Shown here: positions 32,800 through 40,062 of the stretch, piece by piece | How the letters are laid out: the number at the start of each line of letters is the position of its first letter | Position numbering within the stretch: the first letter of the stretch is position 1 | Assembly: GCA_005777185.1 (NCBI GenBank) | Contig: SXNL01000369.1 | Location: 1-40,062, forward strand | Reading direction: 5' to 3' | DNA: 40,062 bases | Source of the DNA: Myxococcales bacterium | GTDB taxonomy: Bacteria > Myxococcota_A > Polyangia > Polyangiales > Polyangiaceae | The notes under the pieces: generated by a model | Databases searched by the model: none | Told to the model about the DNA's origin: nothing | What the model saw: the letters and a program-made list of their open reading frames with translations, nothing else | Translations under genes and position numbers: made by a program

Positions 32800-33449
32800 G
32801 CCTCGGATGGTTCCTCCTCGGCGGCGCGGCCTGGTCCGCCAGCGAGTACGCGATTCATCGCTTCGTCGGTCACGGACCCAAGCGCAAGCCAGCGACCACG
32901 CTCCTCGGCCGCTTGACGCCGGGCGGGCTCGCCGCCGAGTTCAACCGCGAGCACCTCGCGCACCACGCGGATCCCTCGTACTTCGCGCCCACGGAGCGCA
33001 AGGTGATGGCCGCGGCCGCGGCGGTGCCCGCCCTCGCGGCGGTGCTCGCCCCGGTCGTCGGCCCGCGGCGTGCGCTCGCGTTCGCCGGAGGCTTCGCCGC
33101 CACGTACGGCGCGTACGAGATCCTGCACCGGCGGATCCACACGCACCCGCCGCGCGGCGCGTACGGCCGGTGGCTCCGGCGCAATCACCTGCACCACCAC
33201 CACAAGACGCCGCGCGCGAACCATGGCGTGACCACGCCCATCTGGGACCGGATCGTGGGTACGCACCAGCCTCCGGATCGCCTCCGCGTGCCGCGCAGGA
33301 GCGCGCCGCCGTGGCTCGTCGGCCCCGATGGCCTCGTGCGGCCCGAGCTCGTCGCGGACTACGAGCTCGTGGGGCTCGGGGCGCGCGAGGATCGGGCGCC
33401 GAGCGCGCCGTCGGGGATGCTCCGGTCCGAGGGTAGCGTCCGCGCGTGA
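32796..33449 (+). CDS. Fatty-acid-hydroxylase-superfamily membrane enzyme (His-box di-iron)
   Basis: 217 residues. Conserved His boxes: HRFVGH near 21-26, HLAHH near 54, HRRIHTH, and HLHHHHK, the arrangement of sterol desaturase/carotenoid and fatty acid hydroxylases. Hydrophobic segments lie at the N-terminus and around 75-110. The start ATG is in the ATGA overlap with the TetR stop, and a GGAAGGGAG stretch precedes it. The frame is open further upstream inside the TetR gene but without homology. The substrate could be a sterol, carotenoid or fatty acid; the TetR partner suggests substrate-induced expression. Confidence 0.8.
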   Translation: MSLGWFLLGGAAWSASEYAIHRFVGHGPKRKPATTLLGRLTPGGLAAEFNREHLAHHADPSYFAPTERKVMAAAAAVPALAAVLAPVVGPRRALAFAGGFAATYGAYEILHRRIHTHPPRGAYGRWLRRNHLHHHHKTPRANHGVTTPIWDRIVGTHQPPDRLRVPRRSAPPWLVGPDGLVRPELVADYELVGLGAREDRAPSAPSGMLRSEGSVRA

Positions 33450-33485
33450 CGAGCAGCTCGCGGGGCTCGAGGAGGGGCCGCGCGG

Positions 33486-34991
33486 TCAGTAGATCACGGC
33501 GATCGTCGCCGCGCCGCCGTACACCCAGCCCTCGCTCGCGAAGCCCGGCCAGCCTGGGTTGTTCGTCTGGAGCCCCCGCGCACCCGGTACGGGCAGGCGG
33601 GTCTGCGCGTCGACGGCGTCGTCGGGCACCTCGTCGAGGACGAGCGCGTCCGTCTTCCTGTTGTATCTGTGGAGCACCTTGTGACCCTGCAAGGAGAGCC
33701 CCGGCCGCCACTTGAGGCCCGCCGCCTCGAACGTGTAGTCTGCACCTATCGTCAGCCCCGCGCGATCGCTGTCCACGTAGCTGGAGCGCCCGCTCTGTTC
33801 GGGCACCGGGCTCGGCACGTACGTGACGTCCAGATACTCCCGCATCCCGCCGGACGCGTGCCGGAGCCCGACGGTGGGCGAGAGCGTGTCCTTCCAGGCG
33901 AACCGCGGACCAAACACGGCAGGCGAGTCACCGTGCCGGTCGAGGTAGCGCGACCACGCCGCGTACTTCAGCGAGCCGGCGACGGAGATCGTGTGGCGCT
34001 CGCGCTTCGCGACCTCCACCGTCCCCCCGAGGCCCACCGTCCAGGGGACGAAATCGTGCACCTGGGTCCGCGTCGTCTCGGACTCCTGCCCCGAGGGCAG
34101 CGCCGCCTTGATGCCCGTGGCGATGACGAACTTCTGCTCCTGGTGGAAGGTGGCGGCGAGCCGGAGGCGCTCGACCGGGCGCCACGCGACGCCCCCGTGC
34201 GCCGCCACGGCCGCCTTCACGCCGACGTTCGTGTCGACCAGGAGCTGATCGTAGTTCGCGGAGCTCCGCACGTAGGTCGCGGCCTGCGCGTCGTTCGTGA
34301 GGTTCAGCGTGAAGCTGAGGCCGATGGAGAGGTTCTTCGCGATCTTCACGCCGGGGCCGAACGCGATGGAGGTCGCGGTCATGCGGTCGCCGAAGAGCTC
34401 GGGGTGCAGGCTGTTCGAGAAGAACTGCTCGCGCTCGTCGTTGTAGAACGACCTCGCCGTGGTGAACGTGCCGAGGGGTACGAGCGCGTGGAGACCGAGC
34501 ACCAGCCGCTTCGGGACGATGTGGCTCACGAGGCCGATGACCTGGTAGGCGCGCACCTGGCCGCTGCTGCCCGCCGCCTGCCTGGGGCGTTTCCTGAACA
34601 GCGGCGGCTGGCACTGCTGCGGCGTGCAGCCGTTCTCGAGCCAGGGGGTCGGCACCGTGGCGTTCGAGATCGGCCTGCCGTCCGCGCCGACGAGCGCGCG
34701 ATCGCCCACGACGAGCGGTACGTCGCCGCCCGCCCTGCCGTCCAGGATCACGGAGATCTGGTCGGTGAGCACGACGGTGCCCGTCTCGAACGACTGCGGG
34801 GCGTACGGGAGCAGCGCGGGGTTGAAGTACGTGGCGCTGGAGCTCTCGCCCGTCACGCCCGCGTTGAAGCCGCCGTCGCCGGTCGTGCTGCCCGCGAGCT
34901 CGAACAGCGGTGACGCCACGGCATCCCGCGCGAGCAGGACGCCGGCGAGGGAGACGAGCACGGCGGCGCCGGGGAGGAGCGCGGGCCTCAT
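33486..34991 (-). CDS. FadL/TodX-like outer membrane transporter
   Basis: 501 residues. A signal peptide ends near LLARDAVASPLFE. The hatch-domain hallmark SSATYFNPALLPYAPQS follows, then a long beta-barrel with paired aromatic strands (ISVILDGRAGG, LSIGLSFTLNLTND, HTISVAGSLKYAAWSRYLD) and a C-terminal barrel strand ending in Tyr (AATIAVIY). FadL proteins let fatty acids, aromatics or steroids cross the outer membrane. The start ATG is placed by the signal peptide and the 4-bp overlap (ATGA) with the upstream lipoprotein gene. It is a plausible uptake route for the catabolic genes in this window; the substrate is unproven. Confidence 0.8.
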   Translation of the reverse strand: MRPALLPGAAVLVSLAGVLLARDAVASPLFELAGSTTGDGGFNAGVTGESSSATYFNPALLPYAPQSFETGTVVLTDQISVILDGRAGGDVPLVVGDRALVGADGRPISNATVPTPWLENGCTPQQCQPPLFRKRPRQAAGSSGQVRAYQVIGLVSHIVPKRLVLGLHALVPLGTFTTARSFYNDEREQFFSNSLHPELFGDRMTATSIAFGPGVKIAKNLSIGLSFTLNLTNDAQAATYVRSSANYDQLLVDTNVGVKAAVAAHGGVAWRPVERLRLAATFHQEQKFVIATGIKAALPSGQESETTRTQVHDFVPWTVGLGGTVEVAKRERHTISVAGSLKYAAWSRYLDRHGDSPAVFGPRFAWKDTLSPTVGLRHASGGMREYLDVTYVPSPVPEQSGRSSYVDSDRAGLTIGADYTFEAAGLKWRPGLSLQGHKVLHRYNRKTDALVLDEVPDDAVDAQTRLPVPGARGLQTNNPGWPGFASEGWVYGGAATIAVIY

Positions 34992-36148
34992 TTCCGTGAC
35001 CTGTCGTGGGGCAACGCGAGCCTCACCTGCTCGCACGTGGCGAGATCGACCTTCTCGTCGCCACCCGGCTCGGCGGCCGCGACACGGCGCACGCGCGCGT
35101 CCGACAGCGCCGCGCCCAGCCAGCGCATCGTCACGCGGTGCTTCGCGTTGTTGTCGGCGAAGGAGCCCGACGCGATGAGACTGCAGTCGGTGCCCGGGCA
35201 TGTGACCGAGAGGATGTTCTCCTGCCCGTCGAACAGGTCAGCCGCCACGAACTCGAGCGCGTTCTCGGCGACGGGGTGATCCGCGTCGGAGCGCCGCCAC
35301 TCCCAGTCGCGCTGCACCACGAACCGCCGACCGCTCAGGATCCCCGTGACGTCGTACGCCGCCCCGGGCTTCCCGCCCCCCTCCAGATCGACCGCGCCCG
35401 TGGAGGCGTCCTTGGACGGCAGCGCCGCGAGGCCGGCGAAGCTCGAGGTCCCCGGATCGACCTGGGCCTTCCAGGGCAGCGGCGGGAGGTGGCCCGGGCC
35501 CGCGCCGCGGAGGTACCAGTGGGCCGCCATGAAGAAGTCGCAGCCGCCTTTCCCGTTCGACGCGAACGAACCGGTGCGGACGTTCCCGCCTCGGTCCGCG
35601 GTCGCCTCGTGCTGGGGGTTCTGGTACATGAGCCTCCGCGCGGACGCCTCCGCGAGCCGGACGTCCGCGGAGCCGGACACCTGGATGCCGCAGAAGAGCG
35701 AGCGGGTCACCGTGAAGGCGCCGCCCGTCTGGGCGATCTTGTAGAAGAACCAGTTCGTGGACGTCTGGGTGCCGTTCAGGACCTTGTCCGTGGAGAAGTT
35801 GGTCTGGCGCGCGATCCAGTAGCCGGACAGGTCGCAGGCCGCCGGCTTCGTGCCCCTCCAGCAGGACGAGTCGCAGGTCTTGCCGTCCGGTGGATCGCAC
35901 TCCTCGGTGCCCGCCAGGATGCGGTCACCGCACTTGGTCTTGCAGCCCGTGTCGTCGCACTCCCACCCCGGCGCGACCTTGCAACGGACACACCCCGCGC
36001 TGGCGCTGTCGCAGTCCTCCCCCTCGTCGACCTCGCCGTTCCCGCACAACGCGCCACCGACGGGGAGGATGCGATCCTCCGCGCACGCGCCGAGCGTGAG
36101 CGCCGCGAGCCCGATCACGGCGAGCATGTGCTTCCGGCGGCGCGCCAT
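34988..36148 (-). CDS. Lipoprotein with myxobacterial Cys-rich repeats
   Basis: 386 residues. Signal peptide with lipobox LGAC (Cys22). Residues about 30-100 hold the Cys-rich repeat: CGNGEVDEGEDCDSASAGC, then CGDRILAGTEECDPPDGKTC. The remainder is a beta-rich domain (DLSGYWIARQTNFSTDKVLN, FVVQRDWEWRRSDADHPV, with Cys pairs late on) that I cannot assign. The stop overlaps the FadL-like start (ATGA), so the two are translationally coupled and probably act together at the outer membrane. A TTGAAC/TGAAGT promoter lies just upstream. Confidence 0.8.
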   Translation of the reverse strand: MARRRKHMLAVIGLAALTLGACAEDRILPVGGALCGNGEVDEGEDCDSASAGCVRCKVAPGWECDDTGCKTKCGDRILAGTEECDPPDGKTCDSSCWRGTKPAACDLSGYWIARQTNFSTDKVLNGTQTSTNWFFYKIAQTGGAFTVTRSLFCGIQVSGSADVRLAEASARRLMYQNPQHEATADRGGNVRTGSFASNGKGGCDFFMAAHWYLRGAGPGHLPPLPWKAQVDPGTSSFAGLAALPSKDASTGAVDLEGGGKPGAAYDVTGILSGRRFVVQRDWEWRRSDADHPVAENALEFVAADLFDGQENILSVTCPGTDCSLIASGSFADNNAKHRVTMRWLGAALSDARVRRVAAAEPGGDEKVDLATCEQVRLALPHDRSRK

Positions 36149-36157
36149 CGCGGTGCG

Positions 36158-36186
36158 ACTTCAACACAGGGCGCGCGGCGGTTCAA
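36158..36186 (-). promoter_or_regulatory. Candidate promoter for the lipoprotein-FadL pair
   Basis: On the minus strand TTGAAC (36186-36181), 17 bp, TGAAGT (36163-36158), then ATG 36148 after 9 nt. The -10 is a weak match. Confidence 0.35.
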
Positions 36187-36260
36187 CGGGCATGAGCGTG
36201 CGTCAGGCCTGGACGATCGGGCGGATCTTTGCCAAGATGAGCACCGTAGAGGAGCCCTGG

Positions 36261-36875
36261 ATGCCCAGATTTCTCCAGCTCGTCGCGTGGGGTGCCGTCG
36301 TCCCGCTCGCACTCGTCGCCCTCGCCGGACCCACCGCCGACGCCTCGACGCAGGCCCGTGTGCCGCTCGTCTGCTCGCGCGGCGGCGACCAGACGTACAT
36401 GGCCCACGTGAGCGTGCCCGGGGAGGCGGCCGAGGGCGGGGTCTACACCGTGCGGGTCGACGGCCACAACTCGGGCGCGATCTCTCACACCGGCCTCAAC
36501 CACATCCGCGACATGACGACGGAGTACGCGCTCCCTCCGGGGACCTCCCTGGTGGAGGGATCGCTCAAGGTGGTCCCCGGGACAGGGACGCCGAACGTCG
36601 CCGCAGGCGCGAAGGTGGTGCATGACGGCGGGAAGATCCGCATGCTCCTGCCCGGCAAGGTCGAGGCCGGGTGGAGCTTCACGGCGCCGAGCTTCGAGCT
36701 GCAGGTCAAGGTCAACGCCAAGGCGGGGGCCTCGTTGCCGCTCCAGCTCCTGCAGTATCGCGTGACCGCGAACGCCTTCCTGGTCGGCGACGTGCACACG
36801 ACGTGCGATCCGCACCCGAAGCCGTATGCGATCGGGACGACGAAGGTGAAGTCGGCGGCGCCGGCGGCACCGTGA
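36261..36875 (+). CDS. Secreted beta-rich protein of unknown function
   Basis: 204 residues. The start ATG has a GAGGAG ribosome site (36249-36254) 6 nt upstream; an in-frame ATG at 36237 lacks one. A signal peptide ends near AGPTADAS. The mature part has two Cys (VPLVCSRGGD and HTTCDPHPKP) likely to form one disulfide, and strands such as AHVSVPGEAAEGGVYTVRVD, TEYALPPGTSLVEGSLKVVP and SFELQVKVNAKAG. The layout suggests a single beta-sandwich of the kind found in secreted actinobacterial proteins, but I do not recognise the family. It overlaps the GMC oxidoreductase start (GTGA), so a shared pathway is likely. Confidence 0.75.
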   Translation: MPRFLQLVAWGAVVPLALVALAGPTADASTQARVPLVCSRGGDQTYMAHVSVPGEAAEGGVYTVRVDGHNSGAISHTGLNHIRDMTTEYALPPGTSLVEGSLKVVPGTGTPNVAAGAKVVHDGGKIRMLLPGKVEAGWSFTAPSFELQVKVNAKAGASLPLQLLQYRVTANAFLVGDVHTTCDPHPKPYAIGTTKVKSAAPAAP

Positions 36876-38491
36876 CCGCGGAGGCGTTCGACTACATCGT
36901 CGTGGGCGCGGGGTCCTCGGGGGGGGTCATCGCGGGTCGTCTCTCCGAGGATCCGACCTGCCGGGTGCTCCTCCTCGAGGCGGGCGTCACCGATCGCACG
37001 CGGCTCTGCACCGTGCCGGGGATGGTGTCCATCATCCACACCACGCCGCAGGTGAAGAAGAAGTTCGACTGGGGTTATTACACCGTCCCCCAGCCGGGCG
37101 GCGCGGGCCGCAAGATGCCTTACGTGCGGGGGCGCGTGATGGGCGGGTCGAGCGCCATCAACGGCATGGTGTACGTGCGGGGCAACCGGAAGAACTACGA
37201 CGACTGGCTCGCCGAGGGCTGCACGGGCTGGGGCTGGGCCGACGTCCTCCGCTGCTTCAAGCGCCTCGAGGACTGGGAGGGCGGCGAGAACGACTACCGC
37301 GGCGCGGGCGGCCCCGTGAAGGCGCAGGCGTCGAAGGACATCGTCCCGGCGTCGCAGGAGCTCATCCTCGGCATCTCGGAGTCGTTCGGTGTCCCCGTCC
37401 TCGACGACTACAACGGCGCGTCGCAGGAGGGCGTGGGGCCGTGCCAGATGAACGCGGTCGGGGGCAGGCGCTACAGCTCGTCGGAGGCGTACGTCGAGCC
37501 CGCGCGCAAGCGGAAGAACTTCTCCGCGAAGCTCGGGGCGGTGGTGACGCGCGTCGTCCTCGAGAAGAAGCGCGCGGTCGGTGTGGAGGTCCTCGAGGGC
37601 AAGGAGAAGCGCGTGATCCGCGCGACGCGCGAGGTCATCCTCGCGGGAGGCGTCATCGGCTCGCCGCAGATCCTCATGCTGTCGGGCGTGGGCCCGGCTG
37701 CCGAGCTTCGCGCGCTCGGCATCGACGTCGAGGTCGACCTGCCGGTTGGCAGGAACATGCACGACCACCTCTTCGTGCCGATGTCCTTCCTGGCGCCGGG
37801 CGCCGTCCACCGCGGCACGCCGGCTCACTTCTTCGGTGGCCTGCTCGCGGAGACGTTCAGGGGGAACACCTGGTTCTCGCGCACGGTGTTCGACGCGCTC
37901 GCGTTCGTGCGCACCGGCCGCGACACGGGCGGCGTCCCCGACATGCAGATCCACTGCCTCCCCTGGGCGTACCCGTCGCCCAACCAGGATCTCCCCGTGC
38001 GCCCGGTGGTCGACCTGAGGCCAGCGCTCACGATCATGCCGACGCTCATCTACCCGAAGAGCCGCGGCACGGTCCGCCTCGCGTCGAGCGACGCGACCGC
38101 AGCCCCCCGCATCGATCCGGGCTTTCTCGACGAGCCCGACGACGCGCGTCTCCTCCTCGAGGGCATCCAGCGCGTCCGGGAGATGATGAGCGGCGCGCGC
38201 ATGGCGAAGGTGACCACGGGCGAGCTCCACCCCGGGGCGGACTTCCTCTCCGACAGCGCGATGGCCGCCGAGATCCCGAACCGGATCCAGACCGTCTACC
38301 ACCCGGTCGGGACGTGCCGGATGGGCGTCGACGAGCGCGCGGTCGTCGACCCCGACCTGCGCGTGAAGGGCATCGAGGGGCTGCGCGTGGCCGACGCGTC
38401 CATCATGCCGTCCATCACCGGCGGCAACACGAACGTCCCGTGCATGATGATCGGCGAGCGCTGCGTGGAGATCCTGCGGGCCGAGGCCTGA
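36872..38491 (+). CDS. GMC-family FAD oxidoreductase (choline dehydrogenase-like)
   Basis: 539 residues from a GTG in the GTGA overlap with the upstream gene. FAD-binding DYIVVGAGSSGGVIAGRLSE, the GMC signature YVRGRVMGGSSAINGMVYVR, a second signature GVIGSPQILMLSGVGP, and active-site YHPVGTCRMG (His) with GGNTN (Asn) near the C-terminus. GMC enzymes oxidise alcohols; the group includes choline, alcohol and cholesterol oxidases. There is no signal peptide, so it acts in the cytoplasm or reaches the envelope with its partner. A sterol 3-hydroxyl substrate is possible from context but not shown. Confidence 0.85.
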   Translation: MTAEAFDYIVVGAGSSGGVIAGRLSEDPTCRVLLLEAGVTDRTRLCTVPGMVSIIHTTPQVKKKFDWGYYTVPQPGGAGRKMPYVRGRVMGGSSAINGMVYVRGNRKNYDDWLAEGCTGWGWADVLRCFKRLEDWEGGENDYRGAGGPVKAQASKDIVPASQELILGISESFGVPVLDDYNGASQEGVGPCQMNAVGGRRYSSSEAYVEPARKRKNFSAKLGAVVTRVVLEKKRAVGVEVLEGKEKRVIRATREVILAGGVIGSPQILMLSGVGPAAELRALGIDVEVDLPVGRNMHDHLFVPMSFLAPGAVHRGTPAHFFGGLLAETFRGNTWFSRTVFDALAFVRTGRDTGGVPDMQIHCLPWAYPSPNQDLPVRPVVDLRPALTIMPTLIYPKSRGTVRLASSDATAAPRIDPGFLDEPDDARLLLEGIQRVREMMSGARMAKVTTGELHPGADFLSDSAMAAEIPNRIQTVYHPVGTCRMGVDERAVVDPDLRVKGIEGLRVADASIMPSITGGNTNVPCMMIGERCVEILRAEA

Positions 38492-38520
38492 CGCGCCCGC
38501 GCCGCGCCCTGCGGCGGAGG

Positions 38521-38537
38521 CCCGGGCCCTCCCCGGG
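38521..38537. terminator. GC-rich hairpin between convergent genes
   Basis: CCCGGG, a CCCTC loop and CCCGGG lie immediately before the lipoprotein stop codon, in the 46-bp gap after the GMC gene. It could end plus-strand transcription but has no U-tract. Confidence 0.25.
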
Positions 38538-39374
38538 TCAGGGCCCCGCCGGGTACTCGTGGATCAGCGGCCGCACCTCCGCGCACGGGCGGCAGATCGC
38601 GTTCGGCACGCCCGAGTTTCGGCGCGTGCGGCCGGCGACGGCCTGGAACACAGGGCCGCTCAGGTCCTCGTCGCACTGGATGCACGGGTTGAGGGTGCCG
38701 TCCTCGAGGTTGTACCCGTCGGTGAGGCGCGAGAGGCACACGCCGAGACACTTCGCGCGCGTGTTCTCGGCGTCGTAGGCCCACGCCTGGGCGCAGGGGC
38801 GATCGAAACCGAGCGCCATGAGGCACGCGACCTGCCCCTCACCCCCGTCCGGGCTGAGGGCGCACGTGCGGGCGCGCGCGCCTAGATCGTTCTCGCGGAT
38901 GTAGACGGCGAGGTCCGCGAGCGGTGAGCACACGCCGCAGTGTCCGTGGTGCGTCGGCCGCGCGCCGGCCGCGCGTGCCGCCTCCATGGAGGGATACGTG
39001 CGGAGCTCGTACGGCCGCCCGCCCGCGTCGGCGCGGGGGAGCGGGAGCACGCCGCACACGGTGCCGGGCGGATCGGCGGGCGGAACCGGCTGCGTGTAGG
39101 GGTCGACGGTGATGTCCGGGTACTTCGCGGCGAGCCGCCAGTCGTCGAGCAGGCCCTGGACGAACGCGGGCCCGTAGGTGGGGGGCGCGTAGGCGTCTCC
39201 CCCGCACTCGCATCGCGGGCGGCACCGATCCGGGCCGAGCCCCGTCTTGTCGCTCGGCGTGCCGAACAGCAACGCGCAGGCGTCGACCCCCGCGTCTGTC
39301 GCTGTCGTGTCCGACGGCGCGGACGATCGGCAGGCGGTCGTGACGGCGATGAGGAGGAGCGCCAGGCGGCGCAT
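38538..39374 (-). CDS. Cys-rich secreted lipoprotein, unknown family
   Basis: 278 residues. The signal peptide ends at Cys15 (VTTAC, an atypical lipobox). The protein has about twenty Cys, many as CxxC pairs: CRPRCECGG, HCGVCSPLADLAVYIREND, CLMALGFDRPCAQAWAYD, CLGVCL, CIQCDED and CRPC. The block from HCGVCS to CLGVCL looks like a conserved module I have seen only in uncharacterised proteins. The pairs suggest disulfides or metal binding. Its ATG overlaps the stop of the upstream enoyl-CoA hydratase by 1 bp (TGATG), an odd coupling for an exported protein. Confidence 0.7.
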   Translation of the reverse strand: MRRLALLLIAVTTACRSSAPSDTTATDAGVDACALLFGTPSDKTGLGPDRCRPRCECGGDAYAPPTYGPAFVQGLLDDWRLAAKYPDITVDPYTQPVPPADPPGTVCGVLPLPRADAGGRPYELRTYPSMEAARAAGARPTHHGHCGVCSPLADLAVYIRENDLGARARTCALSPDGGEGQVACLMALGFDRPCAQAWAYDAENTRAKCLGVCLSRLTDGYNLEDGTLNPCIQCDEDLSGPVFQAVAGRTRRNSGVPNAICRPCAEVRPLIHEYPAGP

Positions 39375-40062
39375 CAGCCGTCCCTCTTCAGCACCTTCGC
39401 CATGCTCTTCGCGTCCTGGCCGGCGAGGTGGTCCTCGCTGGTCAGGGCGTTGTGCGCGTGCGCGAGCTGGTGCAGGCCGTACGCGGCGTCGATACCATCC
39501 CTCAGGCCCATGCGATCCTCCGCCTGGTTGATCGCACGCTTCGTCAGGGCGAGGCCGAACCGGGGCATCTCGGAGATGCGCGCCGCGAGCGCGAGCGTCT
39601 CGTCGAGGAGCCGCTCGCGGGCCACCACGCGGTTGATCATGCCGATCGCCTCGGCGCGCGCGGCCGGCATGCGATCGCCCGTGAACAGGAACTCCTTCGC
39701 GATCCGCGGGCTCATGACGAACGGGTGGGCGAAGAGCTCGACGCCCGGGATCCCCATGCGCACGACGGGGTCGGCGAAGAAGGCGTCGTCGGCGGCCACG
39801 ATGAGATCGCAAGACCACGCGAGCATGAGCCCCCCCGCCACGCACGCGCCCTGCACCATCGCGCTCGTCGGCTTCGGAAGCTCGCGCCAGCGCCGGCACA
39901 TGCCGACGTAGGCCTCGGCCTCGCGCACGAAGATCGCCTCGGCCCCCGGCTTGTCGGCGTGCGGCCACCACTGCGTCGCCACGCGCGGGAAGTCCTCGTG
40001 GATGTCCCGCCCCGGCGTCCCGATGTCGTGGCCGGCCGAGAAGTGGTCGCCGCTGCCCGCGA
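39374..40062 (-). CDS. Enoyl-CoA hydratase/isomerase family protein (5' end outside the window)
   Basis: The frame stays open to the window edge; about 229 codons are visible. The two oxyanion regions are SGDHFSAGHDIG (near the edge) and QGACVAGGLMLAWSCDLIVA, followed by FFADPVVRMGIPGVELFAHP. The classic catalytic Glu positions are not obvious (DPVVRMG), so hydration activity is uncertain and an isomerase or other crotonase role is possible. A GTG at 39982 is not the start, because homology continues upstream. It may extend the catabolic gene set to the right of the window. Confidence 0.8.
   Translation of the reverse strand, partial: AGSGDHFSAGHDIGTPGRDIHEDFPRVATQWWPHADKPGAEAIFVREAEAYVGMCRRWRELPKPTSAMVQGACVAGGLMLAWSCDLIVAADDAFFADPVVRMGIPGVELFAHPFVMSPRIAKEFLFTGDRMPAARAEAIGMINRVVARERLLDETLALAARISEMPRFGLALTKRAINQAEDRMGLRDGIDAAYGLHQLAHAHNALTSEDHLAGQDAKSMAKVLKRDG

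Noticed and set aside
36872-38491. Naming the GMC enzyme cholesterol oxidase
   Set aside because: The motifs are general for GMC enzymes and closer to choline/alcohol dehydrogenases; there is no signal peptide, and the steroid link is only by neighbourhood.
1-40062. CRISPR arrays, tRNA/rRNA genes, insertion sequences, prophage genes
   Set aside because: No repeat-spacer arrays, cloverleaf sequences, transposase motifs or phage structural genes were seen on reading both strands.

Overview
The window is strongly GC-rich and almost fully coding. I read it as a chromosomal segment of a myxobacterium-like organism (Polyangia/Myxococcota). The grounds are Hanks-type Ser/Thr kinases with a transmembrane anchor and Ala/Pro-rich tail, TPR/PEGA envelope proteins, Cys-rich lipoproteins carrying the myxobacterial Cys-rich repeat (CGNGEVDEGEDCD), Asp/Ala/Pro-rich lipoprotein linkers and a DUF2490 protein. 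The assignment is inferred from gene content only; there is no rRNA or other phylogenetic marker here.

Layout. 1-3750: the tail of a DUF559-like gene running into a palindromic repeat, then a minus-strand operon of Ser/Thr kinase, TPR/PEGA protein and histidine kinase. 3775-6490: an acyl-CoA ligase divergent from quinolinate synthase (nadA). 6487-14543: a 3-ketosteroid delta1-dehydrogenase-like gene divergent from a tight operon of two acyl-CoA dehydrogenases, a thiolase, a FadD3-like ligase and a LipE-like serine hydrolase. 14637-17792: a second kinase/TPR module, broken by frameshifts, and a Cys-rich protein without its N-terminus. 17795-24106: a wax-ester synthase/DGAT and an enoyl-CoA hydratase, divergent from a CYP125-like P450, an HsaA-like flavin monooxygenase and an aldehyde dehydrogenase. 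24247-31945: lipoproteins, a PhoD-like phosphoesterase, an SGNH esterase, a DUF2490 protein, a bestrophin and a TMTC-like membrane protein. 32014-40062: a TetR regulator with a His-box hydroxylase, a FadL-like porin with a Cys-rich lipoprotein, an unknown secreted protein with a GMC oxidoreductase, and an unknown Cys-rich lipoprotein with an enoyl-CoA hydratase cut by the window edge.

The main finding is a candidate sterol/steroid catabolism island (about 6.5-24.1 kb, possibly including the FadL and GMC genes). Its two divergent promoter regions hold three 14-bp sites that fit the mycobacterial KstR operator consensus TNNAACNNGTTNNA, all with an AACATGTT core. Two sit in a compact bidirectional promoter between the hydratase and the P450; the third lies between the dehydrogenase-like gene and the FadE operon. 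The gene set covers side-chain oxidation (P450, FadE pair, EchA, thiolase), ring modification (KstD, HsaA) and late ring degradation (FadD3-like). KshAB, HsaB, HsaC and HsaD are not in the window.

A second recurring signal is start-codon placement. Many candidate -10 hexamers lie only 6-9 nt upstream of the start codon, and four leave exactly 6 nt, as expected for leaderless mRNAs.
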